Below are positions 26,181-35,344 of a stretch of 64,000 nucleotides of DNA, piece by piece. The position numbers and the translations under genes are program-made. Every line of letters starts with the position of its first letter. Within the stretch, counting starts at the first letter, position 1. The stretch is from Pollutiaquabacter aromativorans (lineage in GTDB: Bacteria; Bacteroidota; Bacteroidia; AKYH767-A; 2013-40CM-41-45), in assembly GCA_049177215.1 (NCBI GenBank), contig CP185379.1:3224001-3288000 (forward strand), read 5' to 3'. The notes below the pieces were generated by a model. It made no database searches. It was not told the origin of the DNA and worked only from the letters and a program-made list of their open reading frames with translations.

Positions 26181-26519
26181 CGTTATAAGCAAGCCTAAAA
26201 GACAACCGTGCAACCATCGGGCGGACACCAAAACGACCAGACTTTTGACTTCCAAACTAACTTTCGGGCGACAAAAACTCGGTTGACAATTTCGCTGTAA
26301 CTCGACACAGACCCAATCCAGTTTGCCGACACTCAAGCCAACGCAAGGTTTTAAAAATTTTCCCACCGCACATTTTAAAAAATAATTTTAGCCTCCCCAC
26401 ATTGGCACATTTGGGGTTTGCCCCTTCACACAACCCGACACACAGGCAAACCCCAAAAGAGCCAATTACCCACCGCACCAGATGATTTTCGTCATATTTT
26501 AAAGTTTTCTCAAAAAAAA
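26147..26519. other. Leader part of the efflux cassette, non-coding
   Basis: After the IS1182 end, GCCGTTATAAGC (26179-26190) gives the core whose complement GCTTATAAC ends the cassette at 34941-34949. The remaining ~330 bases are C- and A-rich, contain CAAGCCAACGCA (26334-26345) and CACATTTGGGGTTTGCCCC-type inverted pieces, and no reading frame. They resemble a second, decayed cassette tail rather than a gene. Confidence 0.4.
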
Positions 26520-26567
26520 CTTGCAGGTGTGAATATAATTCAATTACCTTTGTGAGCGAATACTCAC
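26520..26567 (+). promoter_or_regulatory. Promoter and probable TetR operator of the efflux operon
   Basis: CTTG at 26520-26523 and TACCTTTG at 26545-26552 form the promoter (spacer 21). The inverted repeat GTGAG/CTCAC (26552-26567, six-base centre) starts at the last base of the -7 element. A repressor bound there would block RNA polymerase, consistent with control by the TetR-type gene at 26994. Confidence 0.6.
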
Positions 26568-26589
26568 TTACATAATAAATACAAATAAA

Positions 26590-27004
26590 ATGAACGGCAA
26601 AAACAACATCGCAATAGGCTTCCTGACAATGGGGCTTTTTATGGCTTACGGTTTTCTACTAATTTATCTCCGTGACTTTGCTCCGGGTAAAGGAAGAATG
26701 GGTAAACTCATACAGTATCGGCAAGCACTTTGAAAGCAGACTGGCTCACGTTCACGGAAACTTGTTTGCCTTTCTAAATATCCTAATTGGTTATTTACTT
26801 CTACATTTCAGAGACAAACTTAAAAACGTGAAAGCCATTTCTTGGTTGGCACTTACAGGATTATTAATGCCAATAGGAATATTAACTGAGGTGTATCTTG
26901 GCTTGCCTCCTGCATTAGTATTAATTGGAGCAATTGCAATGACTGCTTCTGTAATTTGGTTAGGTTTTTCGTTTATTAATTTAAAGTTAAACAATGAAAA
27001 ATAA
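26590..27004 (+). pseudogene. Four-helix membrane protein of unknown function, frameshifted
   Basis: It begins MNGKNNIAIGFLTMGLFMAY, with a first membrane helix and RDFAPGK. One extra G near 26690 shifts the frame, which continues as EEWVNSYSIGKHFESRLAHVHGN and three more membrane helices, ending NLKLNNEK. About 137 residues when repaired. The function is unknown; the HVHGN segment might be a conserved inter-helix motif. It overlaps the TetR gene start by 11 bases and is the first gene after the operator. An internal ATG at 26672 gives a shorter in-frame version. Confidence 0.65.
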
Positions 27005-27587
27005 AGATTTTACCGAAAGGCAAATAGAAATAATGGAAGCCGCTACGCTTCGCATTGATAAATTCGGAATACAGGAATTAACGATAAAAAACTTAGCCTC
27101 CGACCTGAGTTTATCTGAAGCTGCATTATATCGCCATTTTAAAAGTAAAAATGAAATATTGCTCGGACTATTGACCTATTTTATTTTAGAAATGAACGAG
27201 CGACTTGCTTTAATAATAGAAGATAAAGAAAAACAACCTTCTGAACTTTTGAAAAAAGTATTTGTGTCGCAACTTAACACATTTGTTCAAAAACCTGCCA
27301 TAGTTAGCGTGATTTTTTCCGAAGGAATATTTCAATTTAATAAAGAACTAAGTGACAAGGTTTCAACAATGATGGCTCTGATGCAAAACAACATTAACGC
27401 ACTTATTACAAGAGGACAAAACGAAGGTGTTTATGGAAAGCTATTGGGAGCTGACACTATTACAACAATTATTATGGGGAGTATGCGAATGGTTGTTTTA
27501 AAATGGAAGCTTTCGGGTAACAAATCCAATTTAGTAAATGATGGAAAAAATGTATTAAACGGACTTCTGAAAATGTTAGAAAAATGA
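26994..27587 (+). CDS. TetR/AcrR family repressor of the efflux operon
   Basis: 197 residues. The N-terminal HTH (residues ~10-57) includes IKNLASDLSLSEAALYRHFKS with the typical recognition helix and K-x-E-I-L. The C-terminal helical ligand domain is unassigned. It is embedded in the operon it probably controls, with overlaps on both sides (11 and 4 bases), and an operator-like palindrome overlaps the promoter in front of the first gene. The inducer is unknown; RND partners suggest a toxic hydrophobic or cationic compound. Intact. Confidence 0.85.
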   Translation: MKNKDFTERQIEIMEAATLRIDKFGIQELTIKNLASDLSLSEAALYRHFKSKNEILLGLLTYFILEMNERLALIIEDKEKQPSELLKKVFVSQLNTFVQKPAIVSVIFSEGIFQFNKELSDKVSTMMALMQNNINALITRGQNEGVYGKLLGADTITTIIMGSMRMVVLKWKLSGNKSNLVNDGKNVLNGLLKMLEK

Positions 27588-27973
27588 AAAAAATAATCCC
27601 CTATTTATTAGCAACGATTTTAGCAGGGTTTGGTTTGCTGACATTATTCCTAAGCACATCTGTAATATTTGATTTGTTTGGTATTAGAGCCAAAGAGGGC
27701 AATTATGTTCTGTTTGTGGTTTGGTCAAACTTCATCAGTAGCATTCTTTACCTATTCGCTGCTTATGGGTTTATTAAAAACAAGAAATGGACTACTTCGC
27801 TTTTAGGAATTTCAACACTTATTCTAATAACAGCTTTTGTCGGTCTTAAAATTCACGCAAGTTCAGGTGGTATTTATGAAACAAAAACCATCGGTGCAAT
27901 GATTTTTAGAATTTCCGTGACCCTTGTATTTGCAATCATTGCATATTTCACAATAACAAAAAAGAAATTATGA
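27584..27973 (+). CDS. Small four-helix membrane protein of unknown function
   Basis: 129 residues with four predicted membrane helices (about 7-28, 45-65, 72-90, 105-124). Charged residues between helices 1 and 2 (FGIRAKEGNYV) are the only polar feature. No family recognised. It starts inside the TetR stop codon (ATGA overlap) and overlaps the lipoprotein gene in the same way, so it is translated as part of the operon. It could be an accessory protein of the efflux pump. Confidence 0.7.
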   Translation: MKKIIPYLLATILAGFGLLTLFLSTSVIFDLFGIRAKEGNYVLFVVWSNFISSILYLFAAYGFIKNKKWTTSLLGISTLILITAFVGLKIHASSGGIYETKTIGAMIFRISVTLVFAIIAYFTITKKKL

Positions 27974-28431
27974 AAAAGATAACAATTTTAATTCCAGTAA
28001 TCAGTTTGTTCCTTTTCAGTTGTGGCAATACTTCTAACGAAAAATCAAAAGAGCAAACCGAAACCGTTACTCACGAAGAACATCAGCACAACGCTGAAAT
28101 ACAAACCATCGAACTTAACAATGGTGAAAAATGGAAAGTTGATGCCAATATGATAACTCATATTCGCAATATGGAAAATGATGTTATTTCCTTTGCTAAG
28201 GTTGAGCAAAAAGATTACAAATCATTATCTGAAAAATTACAATCCAACATTGATTTACTTACTTCTAATTGCACAATGAAAGGCAAAGCACACGATGAAC
28301 TGCATAAGTGGCTATTGCCCTACATTGATTTGGTAAAAGAACTTTCAGAAGCTAAAGACGAAACCGAAGCAGCAAAACAATTTGAAAATATTCAAACTTC
28401 ATTCACAACATTTAATCAATACTTCCAATGA
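27970..28431 (+). CDS. Lipoprotein of unknown function, His/Glu-rich N-terminus
   Basis: 153 residues. Signal peptide II with lipobox LFSC (Cys near 17), then a short linker with THEEHQHNAE, which could bind metal, and a helical domain of about 100 residues (MITHIRNMENDVISFAKVEQ, Cys in NCTMKGKAHDELHKW). It is likely anchored in a membrane facing the periplasm. It overlaps both neighbours by four bases. The His-rich motif hints at metal handling alongside the RND pump, but this is inference. Confidence 0.7.
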   Translation: MKKITILIPVISLFLFSCGNTSNEKSKEQTETVTHEEHQHNAEIQTIELNNGEKWKVDANMITHIRNMENDVISFAKVEQKDYKSLSEKLQSNIDLLTSNCTMKGKAHDELHKWLLPYIDLVKELSEAKDETEAAKQFENIQTSFTTFNQYFQ

Positions 28432-28716
28432 ACATAAAAGAATTACACACACAAGAAAAACCAGTTTCAGCAACTTCTCTTTTTAAAAGTGAACTGGGCA
28501 ATGCAACTGCCATACAAATTTTGCAAGGCGAAAAATTAAAAGAACATATCACCAAAACTCCAGCACTTTTGATTTGTATGGAAGGAGAAGTGATTTTTGA
28601 AAATGAAAAAGGAATAAAAGAAACACTATTATCGGGTGACTTATGTAAACATTGAACCAATGGTAAAACATTGGGTTGAAGGAACAATTGAAAGTCAATT
28701 AATACTCATCAAGTAA
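28428..28716 (+). pseudogene. Small cupin-like protein, frameshifted
   Basis: 95 residues when repaired: MNIKELHTQEKPVSATSLFK, then QILQGEKLKEHITKTPALL, then CMEGEVIFENEKG and LLSGD. One extra T near 28641 shifts the frame; the repaired end is YVNIEPMVKHWVEGTIESQ. The strand pattern and the G-E-V-x-F segment fit a single-domain cupin, a family often seen near efflux genes in Flavobacteriia as I recall. The unshifted frame stops at 28655 after CKH. Confidence 0.65.
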
Positions 28717-28729
28717 AAAAATTTGACCA

Positions 28730-30064
28730 ATGAAGTTAGTAAATATTCACATACAAAAGTTGCTTCTGCTATTCCTTTTAATAGGAGTTCATACAGCTCA
28801 AGCCCAAGTTTGGACACTGCAACAGTGTATTGATACAGCACAGGTTCATAATAAAAACCTGCAAATGAGTAGAAACAATATTGCTATTGGTGAACAAAGA
28901 GAAAAAGAAGCAAAAGCCAATTTAATTCCGAAAGTAACAGCCAATACCGATTACAAATATTTTACAAACCTGCCCTATCAGTTAATGCCTTTGTCAACTT
29001 TTAATCCGACAGCACCTGAAGGACAGTTTAAAGAAGCCCAATTTGGTGTTCCGCACAACATCAACGCCAACTTGCAATTGTCAATGCCATTGTATAATCC
29101 GCAAGTTTATGGAGCCATTCAAACTACTAAAATAGCCTCGGAATTGACCGACTTGCAATATCAAAAAACAGAAGAGCAAATCTATTTTGAAATTTCAAAT
29201 CTGTATTACAATGCACAAATTTTGCATCATCAATTGGCTTTTATTGACAGTAATCTGATTAATGCAGAACGACTTCTAAAAAATATGCAATTGCTCAATG
29301 AACAATTGCTTGCCAAAGGAACAGATGTAAGCAAGGTAAAATTGCAAGTATCACAATTAACCACGCAAAAGGAAAATATAAGCAGTAAATACGAGCAAGT
29401 TCTAAATGCTTTGAAATTTGCTATGGGTATTTCCATTGAACAAAATCTGCAAATTGAACCAAACATTCAATATCAAAACACAAATGAATATACACCTTCA
29501 TCAACTTTAGATATTCGTATCATAAAAACTCAAAACCGCTTATTGTCGAGTGAACTAAACACACTCAACAAATCAAGGTTTTTGCCTTCGCTAAATCTTA
29601 TTGGAATGTATGGAACAACGGGCTTTGGTTATAACGGACAACCTGCTTCTTTTCTTGATTTTTATCCGATTGGTTTTGCAGGTATTCAATTATCCTATCC
29701 ACTATTTAACGGAACGGTTACGCAACGAAAAATAAATCAGAAAAAATTTGAATTCCAAAATAATGAACTTCAATTCGGCTTACTTACCGAACAAAATAAT
29801 ATGCAGGTTGAAAATGCAAAACTGCAAAGAAAGGTTGCTAAAAAATCAGTAGAAACAACAACAGAACAAATCCAATTGGCAAAAACTATTTACGAGCAAA
29901 CTGTTCTTCAACAAAAACAAGGAACAGCAAGCCTAACAGATGTTTTGCTTGCAGACAATGCTTTGCGTGAAGCACAACAAACTTATCTATCTGCTGTAAT
30001 TGATTACCTAAAAGCAGATTTAGAACTAAAAAAACTAACTGGAAATATTTCAATAATCAAATAA
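28730..30064 (+). CDS. TolC-like outer membrane efflux protein
   Basis: 444 residues. The signal peptide ends after HTAQAQ near residue 26. Two repeats of the outer-membrane-factor fold follow, with long coiled-coil helices (AERLLKNMQLLNEQLLAKGT; later LAKTIYEQTVLQQKQGTASL) and beta segments (PQVYGAIQTT; GIQLSYPLFNGT). As a trimer it would form the outer membrane channel of the tripartite pump encoded by the next two genes. It has an intact frame, unlike the two partner genes. Spacing to the adaptor gene is eight bases. Confidence 0.9.
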   Translation: MKLVNIHIQKLLLLFLLIGVHTAQAQVWTLQQCIDTAQVHNKNLQMSRNNIAIGEQREKEAKANLIPKVTANTDYKYFTNLPYQLMPLSTFNPTAPEGQFKEAQFGVPHNINANLQLSMPLYNPQVYGAIQTTKIASELTDLQYQKTEEQIYFEISNLYYNAQILHHQLAFIDSNLINAERLLKNMQLLNEQLLAKGTDVSKVKLQVSQLTTQKENISSKYEQVLNALKFAMGISIEQNLQIEPNIQYQNTNEYTPSSTLDIRIIKTQNRLLSSELNTLNKSRFLPSLNLIGMYGTTGFGYNGQPASFLDFYPIGFAGIQLSYPLFNGTVTQRKINQKKFEFQNNELQFGLLTEQNNMQVENAKLQRKVAKKSVETTTEQIQLAKTIYEQTVLQQKQGTASLTDVLLADNALREAQQTYLSAVIDYLKADLELKKLTGNISIIK

Positions 30065-30072
30065 TTATCACA

Positions 30073-31139
30073 ATGAATACAAAATCATCAATCCTAAAAA
30101 AAGTGCTATACGTCATCATACCGTTGGCGATAATTGCCATTGTGGTAATTAAGTTGAAAACCAACAAGGAAATTACACAGAGTAAAGTTTATCAATACGA
30201 TAAAGAACAAGCTATAAATGTTCAGGTAGATACATTGCAACTTGAAAATGTGAATGCTGAATTTTCTTATTCAGGAACATTTGAACCTAATAAGGAAACT
30301 AAAATAAGTGCCGAAATACAAGGCAAGATAAATGATGTTTTAGTTGATGTTGGAAGTATTGTAAACAAAGGACAATCATTAGTTCAGTTGGATAATTCAT
30401 TATTGAAATTGCAACTGCAAACTATTGAAGTGCAAATTGAAGGTTTGGAAGCAGATGTAAACCGCTATACCATTTTAGCTAAAGCAGATGCCATTCAAGG
30501 TGTTCAATTAGAAAAAGCAGAGTTAGGTTTGAAATCTGCAAAAGTTCAAAAAGCAACTTTGTTGGAACAAATAAATAAAACCACAATCAAAGCACCTTTT
30601 AACGGAGTAGTTACTGCAAAACTAAGTGAAGAAGGAGCATTTGCTGCACCCGGAGTTCCATTGCTTCAAATAACGGACATTACAAATTTAAAATTCACTG
30701 TAAATGTTCCCGAAAATGAGTTAAGCAAATTCAAATTAAATCAAAGCTATTCTCGGCAGATGCTTATTCTGATATTCTATTAACGGGGAAAGCTACTATG
30801 ATAGGTAGTAAAGCCAATATGGGCAGTAGTTTTCCTGTTCAGTTTACTGTAAATAACACATCCGATTTGAAAATAAAATCAGGAATGTTTGGTAAAGTGA
30901 ATTTGAAAAGTGATAAACTAGAAAAGGGCATTATTATTCCAGCGTCAGCAATCGTTGGCACTGAAAATCAACCGCAAGTTTATATATTGAAAAATGGCAA
31001 AGCCCTTTTGCAAAACATCACTATTTCAAAAAAGATACAGAATAAAGCAGTTGTTTCAAATGGATTAAATGAAGGTGATGTAATTGTAACAAATGGATTT
31101 ATCAATCTTTTTGATGGTGCAAATGTAACTGTTAAATAA
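30073..31139 (+). pseudogene. RND periplasmic adaptor (HlyD/MFP family), frameshifted
   Basis: About 355 residues when repaired. One N-terminal membrane helix, then a lipoyl half-motif (KINDVLVDVGSIVNKGQSLV), a coiled coil, the second half (IKAPFNGVVTAKLSEEGAF), a beta-barrel domain, and a C-terminal membrane-proximal domain. One T seems to be missing near 30755 (after NQSY), so the upstream frame ends at 30783 while the rest continues as FSADAYSDILLTGKATMIG. This protein would link the RND pump to TolC. An internal ATG at 30798 could give only the last domain. Confidence 0.85.
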
Positions 31140-31151
31140 AATCAGCGAAAA

Positions 31152-34100
31152 ATGAATATTACAGAAATATCAATCAAACGCCCTTCGCTGATAATAGTGC
31201 TTTTCAGCGTATTTACTTTATTAGGATTTATCGGGTATAAAAATTTGAGTTACGAATTAATGCCCGATTTTAATCAGCCAGTAGTTGTAATTAAAACTGT
31301 TTATCCTGGTGCTGAACCCAACGAAGTAGAAACATCCGTTTCACGAAAAATAGAAGATGCTTTATCCAACTTGGAAGGTGTAGATTATTTGGTTACAAAG
31401 TCATTGCCTAATGCTTCTATCATCATTGCCAATCTGAAATACGGAACAGATTTGGATAAAACAATGCAAGACGCTCAACGCTACATTGACAACATTCGCA
31501 AAGATTTACCACAGGATATTTTAAGTCCTGTAATGAGTAAAGTTTCGCCAAATGATTTGCCTATAATGTCAATTAGTGCAACAAGTAATTTATCTGCTAC
31601 TGAGTTTTATCAAAAAATGAAAGATGATTATCTGCCACAAATTCAACAAATAAAAGGCGTTGCAGAGATTACCGTTTTAGGAGGAGAAGAAAGAGAAATA
31701 CAAGTAAAAATAAATCAGGACAAACTGAAATTGTATAAAATTTCAATGGTTCAGGTTGTTGAAGCAATTAATCGTTCGGGCTTAGACTTACCTGCTGGAA
31801 AAGTGCAAACCGAAAAAGAAAGTAATTCAGTTCGTTTAACTGGAAAATTTACATCGTTAGAAGATATTAAAAATGTTCAAGTGGCGATGCCTGTTTTAGG
31901 AAGTCCAGTTTATGTAAAAGATGTAGCAGATGTTATTGATGGTATAAAAGAAACAACTTCTATCAGTCGTTACAATGGTAAAAATGGTATTGGCTTAATA
32001 TTGAAAAAACAAGGCGATGCAAACGCTGTTGATGTTTCAAAATTAGTTCGTGAAAAATTCAAATCCATTGAACAACAAAATTCAAATTCAGGTGTGAAAT
32101 TTATTATTGCAGACGATAGCACAGACAACACTATTGCAGCAGTTAATTCTGTTGTTTTTGATTTGATTTTAGCGGTGATATTGGTTTCATTGGTGATGCT
32201 TTTATTTCTAAGAAGTTTCAGAAACTCATTAATTGTTATCGTTGCAATTCCAACTTCTTTAGTTACAGCGTTTGCAGTAATGTGGCTTTTAGGCTACACG
32301 CTAAACCTAATGACCTTACTCGCAATGTCTTTAATCATTGGCATTTTGGTGGATGATGCAGTGGTAGTATTAGAAAATATTCAAAAACATTTAGACAGGG
32401 GAAAAGATAAACGAACTGCTGCAATGGATGGTCGTATGGAAATTGGCTTTGCTGCATTGTCAATTACATTAGTTGACGTAGTGGTATTTTTACCAATTCT
32501 TTTTTTACAAGTGTTTGTTGCCGATATGCTCAAACAATTTTCGGTAGTTGTAGTAACTTCAACACTCACCAGTTTATTGGTTGGTTTTACTCTTACACCT
32601 TGGTTGGCTTCACGTATTGGAAAGAAAGAAGATTTACAACCAACTAATTTTTTCAATCGTTTCTTGCTTTGGTTTGAGCATCAGTTAGAAAATTTCACCA
32701 ATTGGTATGGCAGACAATTAGAATGGGTTTTAAGCCATAAATTAATTTTCACAGGAATTGTTTTGTTGCTTTTTGTAATGACTTTAGGCATTATGAAACA
32801 AGGCATTATTGGTAAAGAATTAATCTCAACAGGCGACCAAGGAAAATTTAGAATGGCTTTAGAGTTTGACAAATCCACTTCCATTCAACAAAACAACTTA
32901 ATTGCTCAAAAAATTGAAACATACATTATTCAACAACCCGAAGTAGCAACAGTATTCAGCAACATTGGCGGACCAAGCACAGGCATTGGAAGTTTGGGTG
33001 TTGGTTCTGCAAACAAAACAGAATTTACCATTCAATTAAAATCTAAAAAGGAACTAAAAAATCTGCCTACCGAAACATTTATGAAAAAACTGCGAGAAGA
33101 TTTGAAATCAAAATTTCCGAGTATAAATTATTCAATGGCTGCATTGGGTTTAATACCTCGTTCAGCCCCAATTGAAATTACATTAAGCGGAAGCAATTTA
33201 GATTTGGTGATGAAAACAGGAAATGAATTAAAAGCGGTTATTGAAAAAATTCCCGGTGCGGATAATGTTCGCTTATCAGTTGAAGCAGGTAGTCCTGAAT
33301 ACAAAATAATTCCCGACAAAGATAAAATGCAACGATTAGGTTTAACAACCGCTTATGTTGGATTGAACCTAAGAACAGCATTTACAGGAAATGATGATGC
33401 AACACTAACCGAAAACGGAACAGAATATCCTGTGAGAATTTGGTTAGATGAATTTAGCCGACAAAACTTTGAAGATGTTCAACAACTTTCTATCATTAAC
33501 CCAATGGGAATACCAGTTGAAGTTTCACAATTTGCAAGCGTAGAGCAAGACAATTCTCCGTCATTATTAGAACGAAAAGACCGACAACCTGCTGTTACAC
33601 TTACCGCTGACGCATTAGGCAGACCATCAGGAACAGTAGCAGATGATGTAGTAGCTTATCTTAAAGAAAATCCATTACCAAACGGAATACAAATGACTTG
33701 GGGTAGCGACATCAAAAGACAGAATGATAGTTTTGGAGCATTAGGTTCTGTTTTACTCATTTCGTTTTTGCTGATTTACCTGATTATGGTAGCACTTTAT
33801 GACAGTTTTGTTTATCCATTTGTAGTTTTGTTTTCTATTCCAGTTGCAGCAATTGGGGCGTTTTTCGCATTGAATTTGTCGTTAAGCAATTTGAGTTTAT
33901 TCGCCTTACTTGGGTTTAATTATGCTAATGGGCTTAGTGGTAAAAAACGCTATTCTAATTGTAGATTTTACCAATCAATTAAAAGCAGAAGGCAAACATT
34001 TCAAAGAAGCCTTAATCATTGCAGGAAAAGGTCGTATGCGACCAATCCTAATGACAACGCTTTCAATGGTTGTTGGTATGCTTCCCATTGCAATGGCAAC

Positions 34101-34245
34101 AGGAACAGCAGCAGAATGGAAAAACGGACTTGCTTGGGTAATCATTGGCGGACTTCTTTCATCATTAATTTTGACCGTGTTTTTAGTGCCTATGGTCTAT
34201 TATTTAGTTGACACAGCGAAAGAAAAAATAAATCGTAAAAAATAA
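31152..34245 (+). pseudogene. RND family efflux transporter (AcrB/HAE-like), frameshifted near the end
   Basis: About 1030 residues when repaired, the normal length. Twelve membrane helices with two large periplasmic loops; TVYPGAEPNEVETSVSRKIE opens the first pore domain. Helix 4 holds the proton-relay pair in GILVDDAVVVLENIQ near residues 401-402. One extra T in GGGTTTAATT (33914-33921) shifts the frame. The relay Lys of helix 10 (LMGLVVKNAILIVDF) is coded only in the downstream frame, so the truncated product would be inactive. Whether the indel is real decides if the pump works. Seven bases separate it from the adaptor gene's frame. Confidence 0.88.
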
Positions 34246-34250
34246 TTGAA

Positions 34251-34701
34251 ATGAAAATAACAATCATAACACTACTCGCATTTGCGTTATCACTCACACT
34301 TTATTCATTTGCCAAACCGAATGCAGAAACATTATTCCTTAACAATAGAGGTAAAGAATTTACGGAATGCAAAAGGAGTAGTTCAATTTGCACTTTATAA
34401 CAAAGACGGCTCAATTCCAGATGAAGATTATGAAAACTATTACAAAATTGTAAAAGGAGAAATTGTGAATGGTTCATCAACAATTACTTTTAAAAATATT
34501 CCATCAGGAAAATATGCTGTTAACATTTTACACGATGAAAACAAAAATGGTAAAATTGACAAAGGATTTATTTTACCGATAGAAGGTATTGGTTTCTCAA
34601 ATTTTCAATCAATTGGCTTGACAAACAGACCTAATTTTTCAAAAGCAAGTTTTGAGTTGAAAGAAAACAAGACAATTAATGTAAAGGTGATTTATATGTA
34701 A
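34251..34701 (+). pseudogene. DUF2141 family secreted protein, frameshifted near its start
   Basis: The ATG at 34251 begins a signal peptide (MKITIITLLAFALSLTLYSF), but this frame leaves the conserved body. A shift at about 34320-34345 joins it to KHYSLTIEVKNLRNAKGVVQ and the DUF2141 core, with the IPSGKYAVNILHDENKNGKI loop (a Ca-binding-like D-E-N-K-N-G) and GIGFSN. About 149 residues when repaired. DUF2141 proteins are small secreted beta-sandwiches of unknown role. An internal ATG at 34282 gives the body without signal peptide. Confidence 0.75.
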
Positions 34702-34949
34702 GACAGTTAAGCCATCGCACAGGTGTAAGCACATTTGCAATTCGCACAAGCCAACGCACAGACCAAAAATTGCAAAAGAGCTTTCACCTTTGCCACCCAA
34801 AGAAAAATTATTTTTTAAAATTTCCTTCCCTTCTAAAATTTTTAAAACCGCTACCCACAGCCGACACAAACAGCAGCTCGACAATTACAGCGAAACCAAC
34901 GGCAGACAACAACTCTACAACCTCGACAGACAGAAGGCCAGCTTATAAC
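34702..34949. other. Tail of the efflux cassette, attC-like
   Basis: Non-coding, with CAAGCCAACGCA (34747-34758), a pyrimidine/A-rich stretch and, at the end, GACAGACAGAAG then GCTTATAAC (34941-34949), complement of the core at 26182-26190. The IS91-type end begins exactly at the next base. Confidence 0.45.
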
Positions 34950-35273
34950 AACTAAGGCTTCGTTGCGTCCGGAGGACGGACAATGAAGCCGCAGTTGCAC
35001 GGAACCCCGCTTTCGCGGCGCCGTGCAGGTGACTATGGGTATTCAATGTGTTGCGTATGCCGGTTTAGTGCCCGTGCCGATCAGGCTTAGTTGGTCATCG
35101 GTACCGGATCCAGGGGGTTCAGGTAACAAAAAGTCGTATCACTAATCGTTTCAGTTGGCAGATTTTGATGGTTAGACAATACAATCCTGGCCCGTCGTGC
35201 AGGTGATTTTTTTCATGGGTGTGCGGATGAGGTCGTTAGGTTCTTGCAGCGGTCCGGCGGACCCCGGTGGTCG
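34950..35273 (-). mobile_element. Truncated end of a second IS91-like element
   Basis: About 324 bases match 20256-20577 at roughly 85% by eye, in the same orientation. The copy includes the terminal hairpin (34949-34997), the ~260-base region after the transposase, and only the last ~20 codons of the transposase gene, with several substitutions. The rest of the element is absent, and host sequence starts at about 35274. It is diverged, not a recent duplicate. Confidence 0.75.
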
Positions 35274-35312
35274 TGATGCCTTCTGAACGACGTAAAGGTA
35301 CGTGCGGACATT

Positions 35313-35320
35313 TACCTTTG
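35313..35320 (+). promoter_or_regulatory. -7 promoter element of the GNAT-like gene
   Basis: TACCTTTG is an exact match, 24 bases before the ATG at 35345. It shows that the host gene kept its own promoter beside the island edge. Confidence 0.5.
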
Positions 35321-35344
35321 AACGTTCGCTCAAAAGCCGGTCGC

